A stretch of DNA of 64,000 nt from VRUE01 sp035318745 (GTDB lineage: Bacteria; Actinomycetota; Thermoleophilia; Solirubrobacterales; 70-9), in the NCBI GenBank assembly GCA_035318745.1, contig DATHEA010000021.1, positions 62,001 through 126,000 of the forward strand. The letters are read 5' to 3'. The notes below the pieces were generated by a model. It searched no databases. It was not told the origin of the DNA and saw only the letters and a list, made by a program, of their open reading frames with translations. Shown in pieces: positions 25,091 through 33,102 of the stretch (position 1 is its first letter; every line of letters begins with the position of its first letter). The position numbers and the translations under genes are program-made.

Positions 25091-25231
25091 TAGTAAGAGG
25101 TGAGGTGGGGCTTCAAGAGGACGAGGGGTGCGAAGGCTGCCACGGGACGCTCAGCGGCGCGGTGTGTTTGGCATGCCTGCGAACAAGTGCCCGCAGTATA
25201 GAGACAGAGCCGAAACACGGTCGGCGGCAGC

Positions 25232-27175
25232 TCAGGCGGCCTGCTCGGCGCGGTGGACGATCGCGGCAAAATCGGCGAGCGTCATCGCTCCCAGCTCACC
25301 CTCGGCATGGGAGCGCACCGCCACCTCGCCGGTCTCCTCCTCGCGATCGCCGACGACCAGCATGTATGGGTTGCGGGCGATTTCGGCGTCGCGGACCTTC
25401 TTGCCGATCGACTCGGAGCGGCGGTCGACCTCGACCCTGACCCCAAGCTCACGCAGCTGCGTGGCGATCTTGTCGCCGAACTCGACGTGGCGGTCGGAGA
25501 TCGGCAGTACTGTCGCCTGCACCGGCGCCAGCCAGACCGGGAAGCGCCCGCCGTAGTGCTCGATCAGGATCCCGGCGAAGCGCTCCATCGAGCCGAGCAG
25601 GGCGCGGTGGATCATCACCGGTCGCCGCGGGTCGTCGTCCTGGTCGGTGTAGTAAAGGTCGAAGCGCTCCGGCATGAAGAAGTCGACCTGGCAGGTGCCG
25701 CACTGCCATGAGCGGCCCAGGGCGTCGGTGATGTTGAAATCGATCTTGGGTCCGTAGAAGGCACCGTCACCCCGGTTCAGGGTGTACTCGCGCCCCTGAC
25801 CGTCCAGGGCGGCGCGCAGCGCCTCTTCCGCCTGCCCCCACTGCTCTTCGGTCCCGATCGACTTCTCCGGGCGGGTCGAGAGCTCGATGTGCACGTCCTC
25901 GAAACCGAAGCGCGCATACAGCTCGTCGATTGCCTCGCAGATGCCGGTCACCTCATCGACGATCTGCTCCGGCGTGCAGTAGATGTGGGCGTCGTCCTGG
26001 GTGAAGGAACGGACCCGCAGCAGCCCGTGCAGCACGCCCTCGCGCTCAGCGCGGGAGACCTGGCCGAACTCGGCGATCCGCAACGGCAGCTCGCGATAGG
26101 AATGGCGCTCGGAGTCGAAGACGAGGCAGGCACCGGGGCAGTTCATCGGCCGGATCGCATACTGGCGCTCCTTGGACTCGGTGAAGTACATGTTCTCCTG
26201 GTAGTTGTCCCAGTGGCCGGAACGGTGCCAGAGCTCGACGTCCATCAGGTGCGGCGTCTTGATCTCGGTGTACTCGCGCTTGCGCAGCTGTTTTTGCACC
26301 TCGGCCTCGATCAGGCGCAGCAGGACCGTGCCGTGGGCGAGCCAGAAAGGCATGCCGGGTGCCTCCTTGCGCAGCATGAAGAGGCCGAGCTGAGGACCGA
26401 GGCGGCGGTGGTCGCGGGCTTTCGCCTCCTCGATCCGCTCCAGGTGGAGATCGAGATCCTTCTTCGAGAGGAAGGCGGTGCCGTAGATCCGGGTAAGCAT
26501 GGCGCGGCTCTCGTCGCCGCGCCAGTAGGCACCGGCGAGGGAGCTCAACTTGATCGCCTTGATCCGGCCGGTACCGGGACCGTGGGGCCCGCGGCAGAGG
26601 TCCTCGAAGGGGCCATTGCGATAGAGCGAGACGGTCTCGACTCCTTCGTCGCGGACCAGGTCTTCGATCAGCTCGACCTTGTAGTCCTGATCCTGGGCGC
26701 GGAAGATCTCGACCGCCTCGGCCGGCGGGACGTCGCGGCGCTCGAACTGCTCGTCGGCGTCGATGTGCGCCTGCATCGCCTTCTCGATCTGCTCCAGGTC
26801 GTCCTCGTTGACCTTGACGTCCGGTGGGAACTCGAAGTCGTAGTAGAAGCCCTGCTCGATCGGCGGTCCGATCGTCGCCTTCGTCCCCGGGTAGAGCTCC
26901 ATCACCGCCTCGGCCATGACGTGGGCGGCATCGTGGCGGATCAGCTCCAGCGCCTCGCGATCGCGATCGGTGAGGATCGCGATCCCGACCCCGTCGGGAA
27001 GCGGTGCGCCGAGGTCGCGCAGCTCGCCTTCGACCTTGATCGCAAGTGCCGCCTTGGCCAGACCGCGCCCGATCGCCGCCGCGGCATCGGCGCCGGTGGC
27101 GCCGTCGGGCAGCTCCAGTGGCGTGCCGTCGGGCAGCTTCACGGTGATTTTCGTCGTCGCCTCGATGGGTCCCAT
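25232..27175 (-). CDS. thrS: Threonyl-tRNA synthetase
   Basis: A 647-residue class II synthetase. It has an N-terminal TGS domain (KITVKLPDGTPLELPDG), the SAD editing domain with the HDAAHVMAEA zinc-like HxxxH motif, the catalytic core (motif 2 GVLHGLLRVRSFTQDD, motif 3 IHRALLGSMERF) and the C-terminal anticodon-binding domain. The ATG at 27175 gives MGPIEATTKITV. It precedes infC by about 140 nt, a frequent neighbourhood in bacteria. Confidence 0.96.
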   Translation of the reverse strand: MGPIEATTKITVKLPDGTPLELPDGATGADAAAAIGRGLAKAALAIKVEGELRDLGAPLPDGVGIAILTDRDREALELIRHDAAHVMAEAVMELYPGTKATIGPPIEQGFYYDFEFPPDVKVNEDDLEQIEKAMQAHIDADEQFERRDVPPAEAVEIFRAQDQDYKVELIEDLVRDEGVETVSLYRNGPFEDLCRGPHGPGTGRIKAIKLSSLAGAYWRGDESRAMLTRIYGTAFLSKKDLDLHLERIEEAKARDHRRLGPQLGLFMLRKEAPGMPFWLAHGTVLLRLIEAEVQKQLRKREYTEIKTPHLMDVELWHRSGHWDNYQENMYFTESKERQYAIRPMNCPGACLVFDSERHSYRELPLRIAEFGQVSRAEREGVLHGLLRVRSFTQDDAHIYCTPEQIVDEVTGICEAIDELYARFGFEDVHIELSTRPEKSIGTEEQWGQAEEALRAALDGQGREYTLNRGDGAFYGPKIDFNITDALGRSWQCGTCQVDFFMPERFDLYYTDQDDDPRRPVMIHRALLGSMERFAGILIEHYGGRFPVWLAPVQATVLPISDRHVEFGDKIATQLRELGVRVEVDRRSESIGKKVRDAEIARNPYMLVVGDREEETGEVAVRSHAEGELGAMTLADFAAIVHRAEQAA

Positions 27176-27176
27176 G

Positions 27177-28982
27177 CTAAGGCCCCTGGCGTGCCTGACG
27201 AACCGCGATCAACGGACAGGGACTGGGACCGCCGATCACACCGCGGCGCTCCCAGACCGTGTAGGGGCCGGCCTGACGACGGAAGGTCAGCTGACTGAAC
27301 GGCGCACGGGTCGACGGACCAGTGGTGACGAAGAAGCGGACGCCGGTCGGCGGACGCCCCCCCGCGGCACTTGCCGGTTCGATGCAGACGCGACCGCCGC
27401 GCAGCTCCCAGGCGATGTAACGATCGCCCTGTTCGTCGGCAAGCAGGGAATCGCGGGCGAGCACCAGAGTCGACCCGTCGGCGAGCAACGGGCGCAGGCC
27501 GGTGAGGGCAGGCGAGTAGGAGGTCGGCCCGACCGGCGCGTTGGCGAAGGCGAGCAGCGAGCAGATGCCGGCCGCCGCCAGGTACAACACGGCAACGGGT
27601 CGGCGCGACAACGGCAGCAGGATGGTCAGGGTCGCCAGCGGTGCCGCCAGCTCGAGTGCCTTGGCGGACGTATACGGAGTGCCCCCCACGCGCGCCGTCA
27701 GATAGAGCAGCGCGACCGCAGCGAGCCCGGCGAGAACCGTCATCTCGCGCCGGCGCCAGCAGAGGATCAGTCCGTATGCGAGCAGCAGCGTGGCGAAGGC
27801 TGCGCCGGCGAAGTACGCAAACGCCGGCACGGCTCCGTTGCCGGGCGCGAGTCGGAAGTCTCCCGAGGGCCATATCCCCAGCGCGGTGAAGGGTGAGATC
27901 TGGCCGAAGAGGTTGCCGAGGCCGGGGCCGTTGGGGTCGAAGGTCTCGAAGCTGTGGAAGTCGATCATCCGGCCCAGCTCGGGGAGGGTGCCGATCTGCA
28001 GCACAAGGACGGCCAGAGACAAAGCTCGCAGGCCCGCGGGTCCTGTCGCGGGGGTAGGGGGGGCACTGCGGGCGGGCCACGGTCCGTCCTCGACCCCCCC
28101 TACCCCCGCGCCACCCGCGGGAGATGCGCGCGTGGCCGAGACGTATTCGGCGATTGCCCAGATCACGGCTATTGCCCCGAGCCAGATGAGGCCCGGGAAG
28201 CTGTAGGTGTAGACGGAGCCGATGGCGATGATTGCTGCCGGGACGAAGCGCAGCGGGAGGTTGCGCCAGGTTCGGGTGCTCTCGCGTAGAGCTAGGACGA
28301 AAGCCAGGACGAAGAGGGCTTGGATTACCTCCTTGAAGGCGCCTTGGGCGAAGTAGGAGGCGACCAGATATGGAAGGCCTACTAGGAGAGCGGCGGCGGT
28401 ACGGCGCCACCACGGTTGATCGGAGAAAGCGGCGAGGGTCGTCAGGGGGGCGAGGATCGCTGCGGCGATCGTCAGGCCGCCGAAACCCTGGACTATGGCT
28501 ATGCGCAGGCCCTCGTTCAAAGCTACGACTACCGAGTGCGGGCCCAATGGATAACCCTGATGCAGCAGCGGCGAACTAACTCCGTGGGCAAGCCGGTCGG
28601 TCGCCAGCAGGTGCTGGGACATGTCGGGGTTGAAACCCGTGCCGAGGATGCCGAAGTGGCCTTCTACCGCGAAGGGCAGAGATGCGGCGAGCAGCGCCCC
28701 GAGCGCGACCGGTAGCCCGGTTCGCAGCGCCTCTCCCCCGGCCTCGATCCTGCCGCGCAGATACCCCACTGCGACAAGCGTCAACACCAAGATGAGCACG
28801 GCAGATATGACCCCGTGTCCCGGCATCCGCACGGTCGCCCAGCAGAACCCGCAGAGCAGTGCCAGTCCGACGGCAGGGGCCAGCCAAGACCATTGCCGGA
28901 CCCCGCATAGCGCCAGCGCAGCCTGCCCGATCGCCAACGAGGCGCCGCATACCGCCAAAACCGCCGCATAGGTCGCGATCAC
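27177..28982 (-). CDS. Large polytopic membrane protein, GT-C-like
   Basis: A 601-residue protein with many hydrophobic helices across most of its length and a hydrophilic C-terminal part of about 120 residues. A loop near residue 120 (GFNPDMSQHLLATDRLAHG) contains an acidic/His pattern reminiscent of the first outer loop of GT-C glycosyltransferases and Dolichyl-P-mannose-dependent enzymes. This suggests a lipid-linked sugar transferase or polysaccharide synthase, but the assignment is weak. The GTG start at 28982 is 25 nt from the divergent AraC-like gene; the stop is 1 nt from the thrS start. Confidence 0.72.
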   Translation of the reverse strand: MIATYAAVLAVCGASLAIGQAALALCGVRQWSWLAPAVGLALLCGFCWATVRMPGHGVISAVLILVLTLVAVGYLRGRIEAGGEALRTGLPVALGALLAASLPFAVEGHFGILGTGFNPDMSQHLLATDRLAHGVSSPLLHQGYPLGPHSVVVALNEGLRIAIVQGFGGLTIAAAILAPLTTLAAFSDQPWWRRTAAALLVGLPYLVASYFAQGAFKEVIQALFVLAFVLALRESTRTWRNLPLRFVPAAIIAIGSVYTYSFPGLIWLGAIAVIWAIAEYVSATRASPAGGAGVGGVEDGPWPARSAPPTPATGPAGLRALSLAVLVLQIGTLPELGRMIDFHSFETFDPNGPGLGNLFGQISPFTALGIWPSGDFRLAPGNGAVPAFAYFAGAAFATLLLAYGLILCWRRREMTVLAGLAAVALLYLTARVGGTPYTSAKALELAAPLATLTILLPLSRRPVAVLYLAAAGICSLLAFANAPVGPTSYSPALTGLRPLLADGSTLVLARDSLLADEQGDRYIAWELRGGRVCIEPASAAGGRPPTGVRFFVTTGPSTRAPFSQLTFRRQAGPYTVWERRGVIGGPSPCPLIAVRQARQGP

Positions 28983-29007
28983 AGGGCCGCGAGCCTAGAC
29001 TGCCTGG

Positions 29008-29442
29008 ATGGCACATGTCCCGCCAGCTCGGCATCTCCTGCGCGCCAGGGACCTGGCCGACGCCCGCTACTACGAACCGCTGGGCGTCGACGATCTGGCC
29101 GCCGCCGCCGGTCTCTCTCGCGCTCATTTCAGCCGCGAGTTCCGCCGCGCCTTCGGCGAGTCGCCGCACGCCTACCTGTTGACGCGCCGCCTCGAGCGCG
29201 CCGCCGCCCTTCTGCGCACCACCGACAACTCGGTGGCCGAGATCTGCCTGGCGGTCGGCCTGCAGGGCATCGGCTCTTTCACGACCAGCTTCGGCCGCAG
29301 CTTCGGACAGTCGCCCACTGCCTACCGCGCTTCCTTTCCTCCCGCGTCCGCCTACGTCCGCGTCCCGGGCTGCGTCGTGCGCGCCTACGGCCGGCCTCAA
29401 AACCGCACGTTTCGAGAAGACAGCGGCAAAGCGCCCGCCTAG
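29008..29442 (+). CDS. AraC-family transcriptional regulator (DNA-binding domain only)
   Basis: A 144-residue protein that is essentially the AraC double-HTH domain: VDDLAAAAGLSRAHFSREFR, then SVAEICLAVGLQGIGSFTTS and FGQSPTAYR. No ligand-binding domain precedes it, so it may act as a short MarA/SoxS-like activator. It is followed 39 nt later by a VOC protein with a good GGAG ribosome site. That pairing is frequent in actinobacteria and suggests it controls the VOC gene. Confidence 0.88.
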   Translation: MAHVPPARHLLRARDLADARYYEPLGVDDLAAAAGLSRAHFSREFRRAFGESPHAYLLTRRLERAAALLRTTDNSVAEICLAVGLQGIGSFTTSFGRSFGQSPTAYRASFPPASAYVRVPGCVVRAYGRPQNRTFREDSGKAPA

Positions 29443-29481
29443 CATCGGCGACGACCTGTTCCGTCGAGCAAGGAGAAACCG

Positions 29482-29910
29482 ATGATCAAGATCGCAAACG
29501 CGCAGCTATGGGTCCACGACCAGGACGAGGCACTTGCCTTCTACACCGAGAAGGTCGGCATGGAGGTGCGAGCCGACGTGACCATGCCCGAGATGGGCGA
29601 CTTCCGCTGGCTCACCATCGGTCCGCCCGGGCAGGAGGACGTCTCGATCACGCTGATGGCGATCCCCGGTCCGCCGGTGATGGACGACGAGTCCGCCGAG
29701 CAGCTCAGGACTGTGATGGCCAAGGGCTTCGCCGGCACCGTCTTCCTCACCACCGAGGACTGCCAGGCCTCATACGAGGAGCTCAAGGGGCGCGGCGTCG
29801 AGTTCACCGAGACGCCCGAAGAGCGTCCCTACGGGATCGACTCGGGCTTCCGCGACCCCTCGGGCAACAGCATCCGTCTCACCCAGGTTCAGATGCCGGC
29901 GGCGGTCTGA
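29482..29910 (+). CDS. VOC-family (glyoxalase-like) protein
   Basis: A 142-residue single VOC module pair: IKIANAQLWVHDQDEALAFY at the N-terminus and the second half ending GFRDPSGNSIRLTQVQ. The usual metal ligands are not all conserved: the first His is replaced by Gln/Trp context and the final Glu by Arg. It may therefore be a binding or resistance protein rather than a metalloenzyme. The start has AAGGAG at the right spacing. It probably forms a unit with the AraC gene. Its 3' end overlaps the convergent cupin gene by 32 nt. Confidence 0.85.
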   Translation: MIKIANAQLWVHDQDEALAFYTEKVGMEVRADVTMPEMGDFRWLTIGPPGQEDVSITLMAIPGPPVMDDESAEQLRTVMAKGFAGTVFLTTEDCQASYEELKGRGVEFTETPEERPYGIDSGFRDPSGNSIRLTQVQMPAAV

Positions 29911-30340
29911 ACTCACCGCCGCCGAGCTCCGGCGGCAGGGCGCGTGGCCCTTCGGGATAGAGCGAGCGCAGCGTCTCCTCGCTCATCTCGAGGGTGTTCG
30001 CGCCCTCCGGCGGCGCGCCGAACACCAGCCACAAAGCGTCGCTCTCGGTGTCGTTGAAGACCTGGCGCGTCGACTCGGGCTCGACCAGGAGCGAATCCAA
30101 CGGGCCGAGCTCGAGCGCCTTCTCGTCGACGCGGATCCGCCCCCTCCCCTCCAGCACCACGTACAGCTCCTCCGTAGCGAAGTGCCGGTGCAAGGTCGAG
30201 GCCTGTCCCGGACGAAGGCGCCAAAAGCGCGCGCCGAGGCTGTCGGCCGCGAGCTGTTTACCGAGATCCGTGTTTAGCACCCGCATCTGGTTCGACTCGC
30301 GCCAGAAGGCATCTCCGGCGCGCTGCAGTCGATAAGCCAT
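29879..30340 (-). CDS. Cupin-domain protein
   Basis: A 153-residue protein with one conserved cupin barrel: LRPGQASTLHRHFATEELYV (motif 1 with two His and Glu) and LGPLDSLLVEPESTRQVFND (motif 2, in which the usual metal His is replaced). It may bind a small ligand or act as an isomerase/sensor; no substrate is evident. The C-terminus is Pro/Gly-rich. It converges with the VOC gene and is followed by tRNA-Val on the same strand in the upstream direction. Confidence 0.8.
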   Translation of the reverse strand: MAYRLQRAGDAFWRESNQMRVLNTDLGKQLAADSLGARFWRLRPGQASTLHRHFATEELYVVLEGRGRIRVDEKALELGPLDSLLVEPESTRQVFNDTESDALWLVFGAPPEGANTLEMSEETLRSLYPEGPRALPPELGGGEFRPPPASEPG

Positions 30341-30368
30341 CTGTCGCTCCTTCGGGAGGATGACGAAG

Positions 30369-30441
30369 TGGGCGCTACTGGGCTCGAACCAGTGACCTCC
30401 AGCTTGTCGAGCTGGCGCTCTCCCAACTGAGCTAAGCGCCC
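30369..30441 (-). tRNA. tRNA-Val (GAC anticodon)
   Basis: A complete cloverleaf folds on the minus strand: acceptor GGGCGCT/AGCGCCC, D-arm GCTC/GAGC, anticodon stem CCAGC/GCTGG with loop TCGACAA (anticodon GAC), T-arm ACTGG-TTCGAGC-CCAGT and discriminator A. CCA is not encoded. Confidence 0.96.
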
Positions 30442-30647
30442 CAGGGGAATCCTGAATCTAGCAGCGCGCAGACTGGAGCCGCCGCCACTCAAGTCCCTTG
30501 CTGCAACGGCCGATGCAAGGGGTGCAACTTTTCCCCGAACGGCGTGTTTCTCTATTACAGGCCGCCAGCAGGGGGCGGCAAGCTTCAAAGCTCAAGGACC
30601 GACGAGCCAGCGACTTAGAACTCTCTGGTGGTACGTCCTTCGGAAAC

Positions 30648-30671
30648 AAAGGGCCCCAATTGGGGCCCTTT
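30648..30671. terminator. Bidirectional intrinsic terminator before zwf end
   Basis: A perfect 10-bp palindromic stem (AAAGGGCCCC/GGGGCCCTTT) with an AATT loop, flanked by A-rich and T-rich sides, lies 17 nt beyond the zwf stop. It can terminate zwf on the minus strand and anything arriving from the left on the plus strand. The roughly 200 nt between it and tRNA-Val show no convincing gene. Confidence 0.8.
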
Positions 30672-30687
30672 TCCGTTGGGGCGGGAA

Positions 30688-32163
30688 TCAGTTGACGTGG
30701 TCGGCGGGCAGGTGCCAGCGGCGAGGAGCGATTAGATCGTCCATTGCCTCAGGCCCCCAGCTCCCGGGCTCGTAGCCCAGCACCCCCGGAGGTTCCTCGA
30801 GCAGGGGCTCGGATACTTCCCAGAGCCGCTCGATCCCGTCAGACGTCGTGAAGAGCATGCGGTCGTCGAGCATCACGTCGTGGATCAGGCGCTCGTAGGC
30901 GTCGAGAGCGTGCTCGGTGCCGCCAAAGGTGTCCGCGTAGTTGAAGCGCATGTGGGCCTCGCCGAGATGCAGCGTCGGTCCCGGCACCTTGGCGAGGAAC
31001 GATGCCGAGATGCTGCCCGGATCGCCCAGCTCGAAGGTCAGGTGGTCGTGGCCGAAGGCCTCGGCGACCTGCTCGCAGTCGAGCGGGAACATCCGCCGCG
31101 GGGGCTGCTTGAAGGCAACGGTCAGCAGGTGACGGTTCTCGGCCATGCGCTTGCCGGAGCGCAGGTAGAAGGGGACTCCGTCCCAGCGCCAGTTGTCGAC
31201 GAAGGCCCGCAGGGCGACGAAGGTCTCGGTGTCGGAGTTCTCCGCTACCCCCTCCTCCTCGCGGTACCCCGAGTACTGACCGCGGACTACGCCCCGGGGG
31301 TCCAGGGGTGACATCGAGTCGAAGACCTTCTCCCGCTCGGTCGTCAACGCCTTTGCCGCCATCGACGTCGGCGGCTCCATCGCGACAAAACTGAGCACCT
31401 GAAACAGGTGCGTCACGATCATGTCGCGGAACGCCCCCGTTTCCTCATAGAAGCTCGCCCGCATCCCGATCGAGAGCGTCTCGGGAACGTCGATCTGCAC
31501 ATGGTCGATGTGGTTGCGGTTCCAGACCGGCTCGAACATCCCGTTGGCGAAGCGCAGCGCCAGCGGGTTCTGCACGGACTCCCGTCCGATGTAGTGGTCG
31601 ATACGGAAGATCTCCTCCTCCTTGAAGACCGAGAGAAGGCAGGAGTTGAGCTCCCGGGCGGAAGCGAGGCCAAGTCCAAAAGGCTTCTCGGTGATCACGT
31701 GGGCCCGGTCGCCTAGCCCGAGCTCCCCCAGCGCGCGAACAGTCGGGCCGGCCGCCTGAGGCGGTAGGGACAAGTAGTGCAGAACGCGGGTGTCCGCGCC
31801 GAGCTCCTCCCGCGCCTCTTCGACCGCGGCACCTAGGGGGTCGAGTCCATCGCCGATGGAGACGAATCTGAGGCTCTCGGCGAACCGGTCCCAGGCCTCG
31901 CGCGCCGGCGGGCGGCGACCAGAGTCCTCCACGGCCTCGCGGGCCATTTCCCGAAACTCCTCCTCGCCGACCTCTCCCCTGGCGGTACCGACGATGCGAA
32001 AGCTCCGCGGCATCAGTCCCACCTGGGCGAGGTGGAACATCCCGGGCAGTAGTTTGCGCTTTGCGAGATCGCCGGTCGCCCCGAAGAGCACGATCACGTG
32101 ATCGTCTGGCACCCGCTCATTGGCACTGGCGGCAACAGGCTCGGTGACGGTAACAGCGCTCAC
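30688..32163 (-). CDS. zwf: Glucose-6-phosphate 1-dehydrogenase
   Basis: First enzyme of the oxidative pentose-phosphate pathway, making NADPH. The NADP-binding fold is IVLFGATGDLAKRKLLPGM, and the substrate/catalytic motif is FRIDHYIGRESVQNPLALRF, which includes the catalytic His. EKPFGLGLASA and the C-terminal KVPGPTLHLGEAHM are family features. At 491 residues it is normal. It stands alone, without the usual tal/tkt/opcA neighbours, between tRNA-Val and tRNA-Cys. Confidence 0.96.
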   Translation of the reverse strand: MSAVTVTEPVAASANERVPDDHVIVLFGATGDLAKRKLLPGMFHLAQVGLMPRSFRIVGTARGEVGEEEFREMAREAVEDSGRRPPAREAWDRFAESLRFVSIGDGLDPLGAAVEEAREELGADTRVLHYLSLPPQAAGPTVRALGELGLGDRAHVITEKPFGLGLASARELNSCLLSVFKEEEIFRIDHYIGRESVQNPLALRFANGMFEPVWNRNHIDHVQIDVPETLSIGMRASFYEETGAFRDMIVTHLFQVLSFVAMEPPTSMAAKALTTEREKVFDSMSPLDPRGVVRGQYSGYREEEGVAENSDTETFVALRAFVDNWRWDGVPFYLRSGKRMAENRHLLTVAFKQPPRRMFPLDCEQVAEAFGHDHLTFELGDPGSISASFLAKVPGPTLHLGEAHMRFNYADTFGGTEHALDAYERLIHDVMLDDRMLFTTSDGIERLWEVSEPLLEEPPGVLGYEPGSWGPEAMDDLIAPRRWHLPADHVN

Positions 32164-32228
32164 GTGATCAGCCTGACAGGTACCCAGATCCCGCTGCGCT
32201 CAACCGACGACAAGCCACGGGAAATCAG

Positions 32229-32299
32229 AGGCGCCTACCGGAATCGAACCGGTGTAAACGGCTTTGCAGGCCGCTGCGTAGCCACTCCGCCAAGGCGCC
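32229..32299 (-). tRNA. tRNA-Cys (GCA anticodon), island attachment site
   Basis: The cloverleaf on the minus strand has acceptor GGCGCCT/AGGCGCC, anticodon stem-loop CGGC-CTGCAAA-GCCG (anticodon GCA), a T-arm with TTCGATT and discriminator T. Its first 40 nt (plus-strand 32260-32299) are repeated exactly at 40272-40311. The gene is therefore the attachment site of the island to its right, which supplies the 5' half and the promoter side of this copy. Confidence 0.95.
32260..32299. repeat. Attachment repeat (left end of island 1)
   Basis: Forty bases identical to 40272-40311, covering the tRNA-Cys 5' half through the anticodon loop. Direct orientation, about 8.0 kb apart. Identity stops exactly at the tRNA 5' end on one side and inside the anticodon stem on the other, as expected for a tyrosine-recombinase crossover at an anticodon loop. 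Confidence 0.9.
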
Positions 32300-33102
32300 G
32301 GGGCTGGCTCATAGAGCCAAATTCAGGCGGTTTTCCTCGATTTCCTGAATTGCTTTTTTGGCAGCCACTGCCAATACTCGTGTCGATAGTCGGCAGAATG
32401 GCCCAGGCGAGGCTCCGCTTGAACTTCTCAAGATAGACGGCCTTGAGATTCGGGGAGCGCTTGATCGGCTCTGCATCCCGGTTTTGCGGTGAAGCGCACG
32501 TCATCCTGCGAGTCGGATTCGCCAATACCGAGGCCGCCTGCTTCAGCACGCAAACATCTGCGCACTTGGCCGTCATCGCCGCCTTTTCGAGCTGCTCCAT
32601 CGGCTTTGCATAGCGGTTAGGCAGTCAGGAGCGGGGCTGCATTTCCGTGATCGAGGCGGCTGACACCAGCACGAACACGCCATTGAGAGTAGGCATGGGT
32701 TCGTAGTCTGCATCTCACGAATGCCCCTGAGAAACGTCTCGTAACCCGGTCGCGGGTTCGCGAATCCCGCCCCCGCTATACCAAAGTCCCGCGACCATCT
32801 CGGTGGTTCATCGGTTCGTGGAGGTGCGGGAGCTTCCATGAGGTCGTAGGAGCAACAGGACTCGAACCCGCGGCTTCTCCGGCGTGACGGTGACCAACCT
32901 CCGGTATGCCACGCTGGGGTGAGTCCGTTGAACGGCTGAGGTCGTGCCCACGTTGCGCGAGAAACCTGAGGCATACCCGGAACGACAGGCTTGGCGAGAG
33001 CCGTCAGCCGCACCTGACTCCCGGGCCGAACCCCGGGTTACACCTCCGAGCCGGGTCTCGACCAGATCGACGAAGGCTTGCATCGCTCGAAAGTCGAAGG
33101 GC
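32300..33102. other. Non-coding left edge of island 1 with tRNA-like debris
   Basis: No ORF here has a supportable product. Next to the attachment site lie an ATTCAGG/CCTGAAT inverted repeat (32321-32350), TAGAGCCAAA at 32312-32321 and a palindrome TTGGCAG-CCA-CTGCCAA at 32358-32374; the last two recur, inverted, at the right edge of the island. Two T-arm-like segments occur at 32748-32778 (plus strand) and 32846-32911 (minus strand). It looks like the remains of integrase arm sites or of earlier insertions. Confidence 0.5.
32846..32911 (-). pseudogene. Degenerate tRNA-like sequence
   Basis: On the minus strand a T-arm (GCGGG-TTCGAGT-CCTGT, pairing with G-U wobbles), a 3' acceptor-like TGCTCCT and an anticodon-like GTCACG segment before CGGAG can be seen. 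The anticodon stem is short and no matching 5' acceptor exists. It may be the relic of a tRNA-Asp-like gene carried by a former element. Confidence 0.3.

Noticed and set aside
30458..30695. Two opposing ORFs of about 63 codons between tRNA-Val and zwf
   Set aside because: One crosses the terminator palindrome; composition and context do not support translation.
32235..33083. Several ORFs of 90-146 codons at the left edge of island 1
   Set aside because: They run through the tRNA-Cys or the tRNA-like relic and have no protein-like sequence or ribosome sites.
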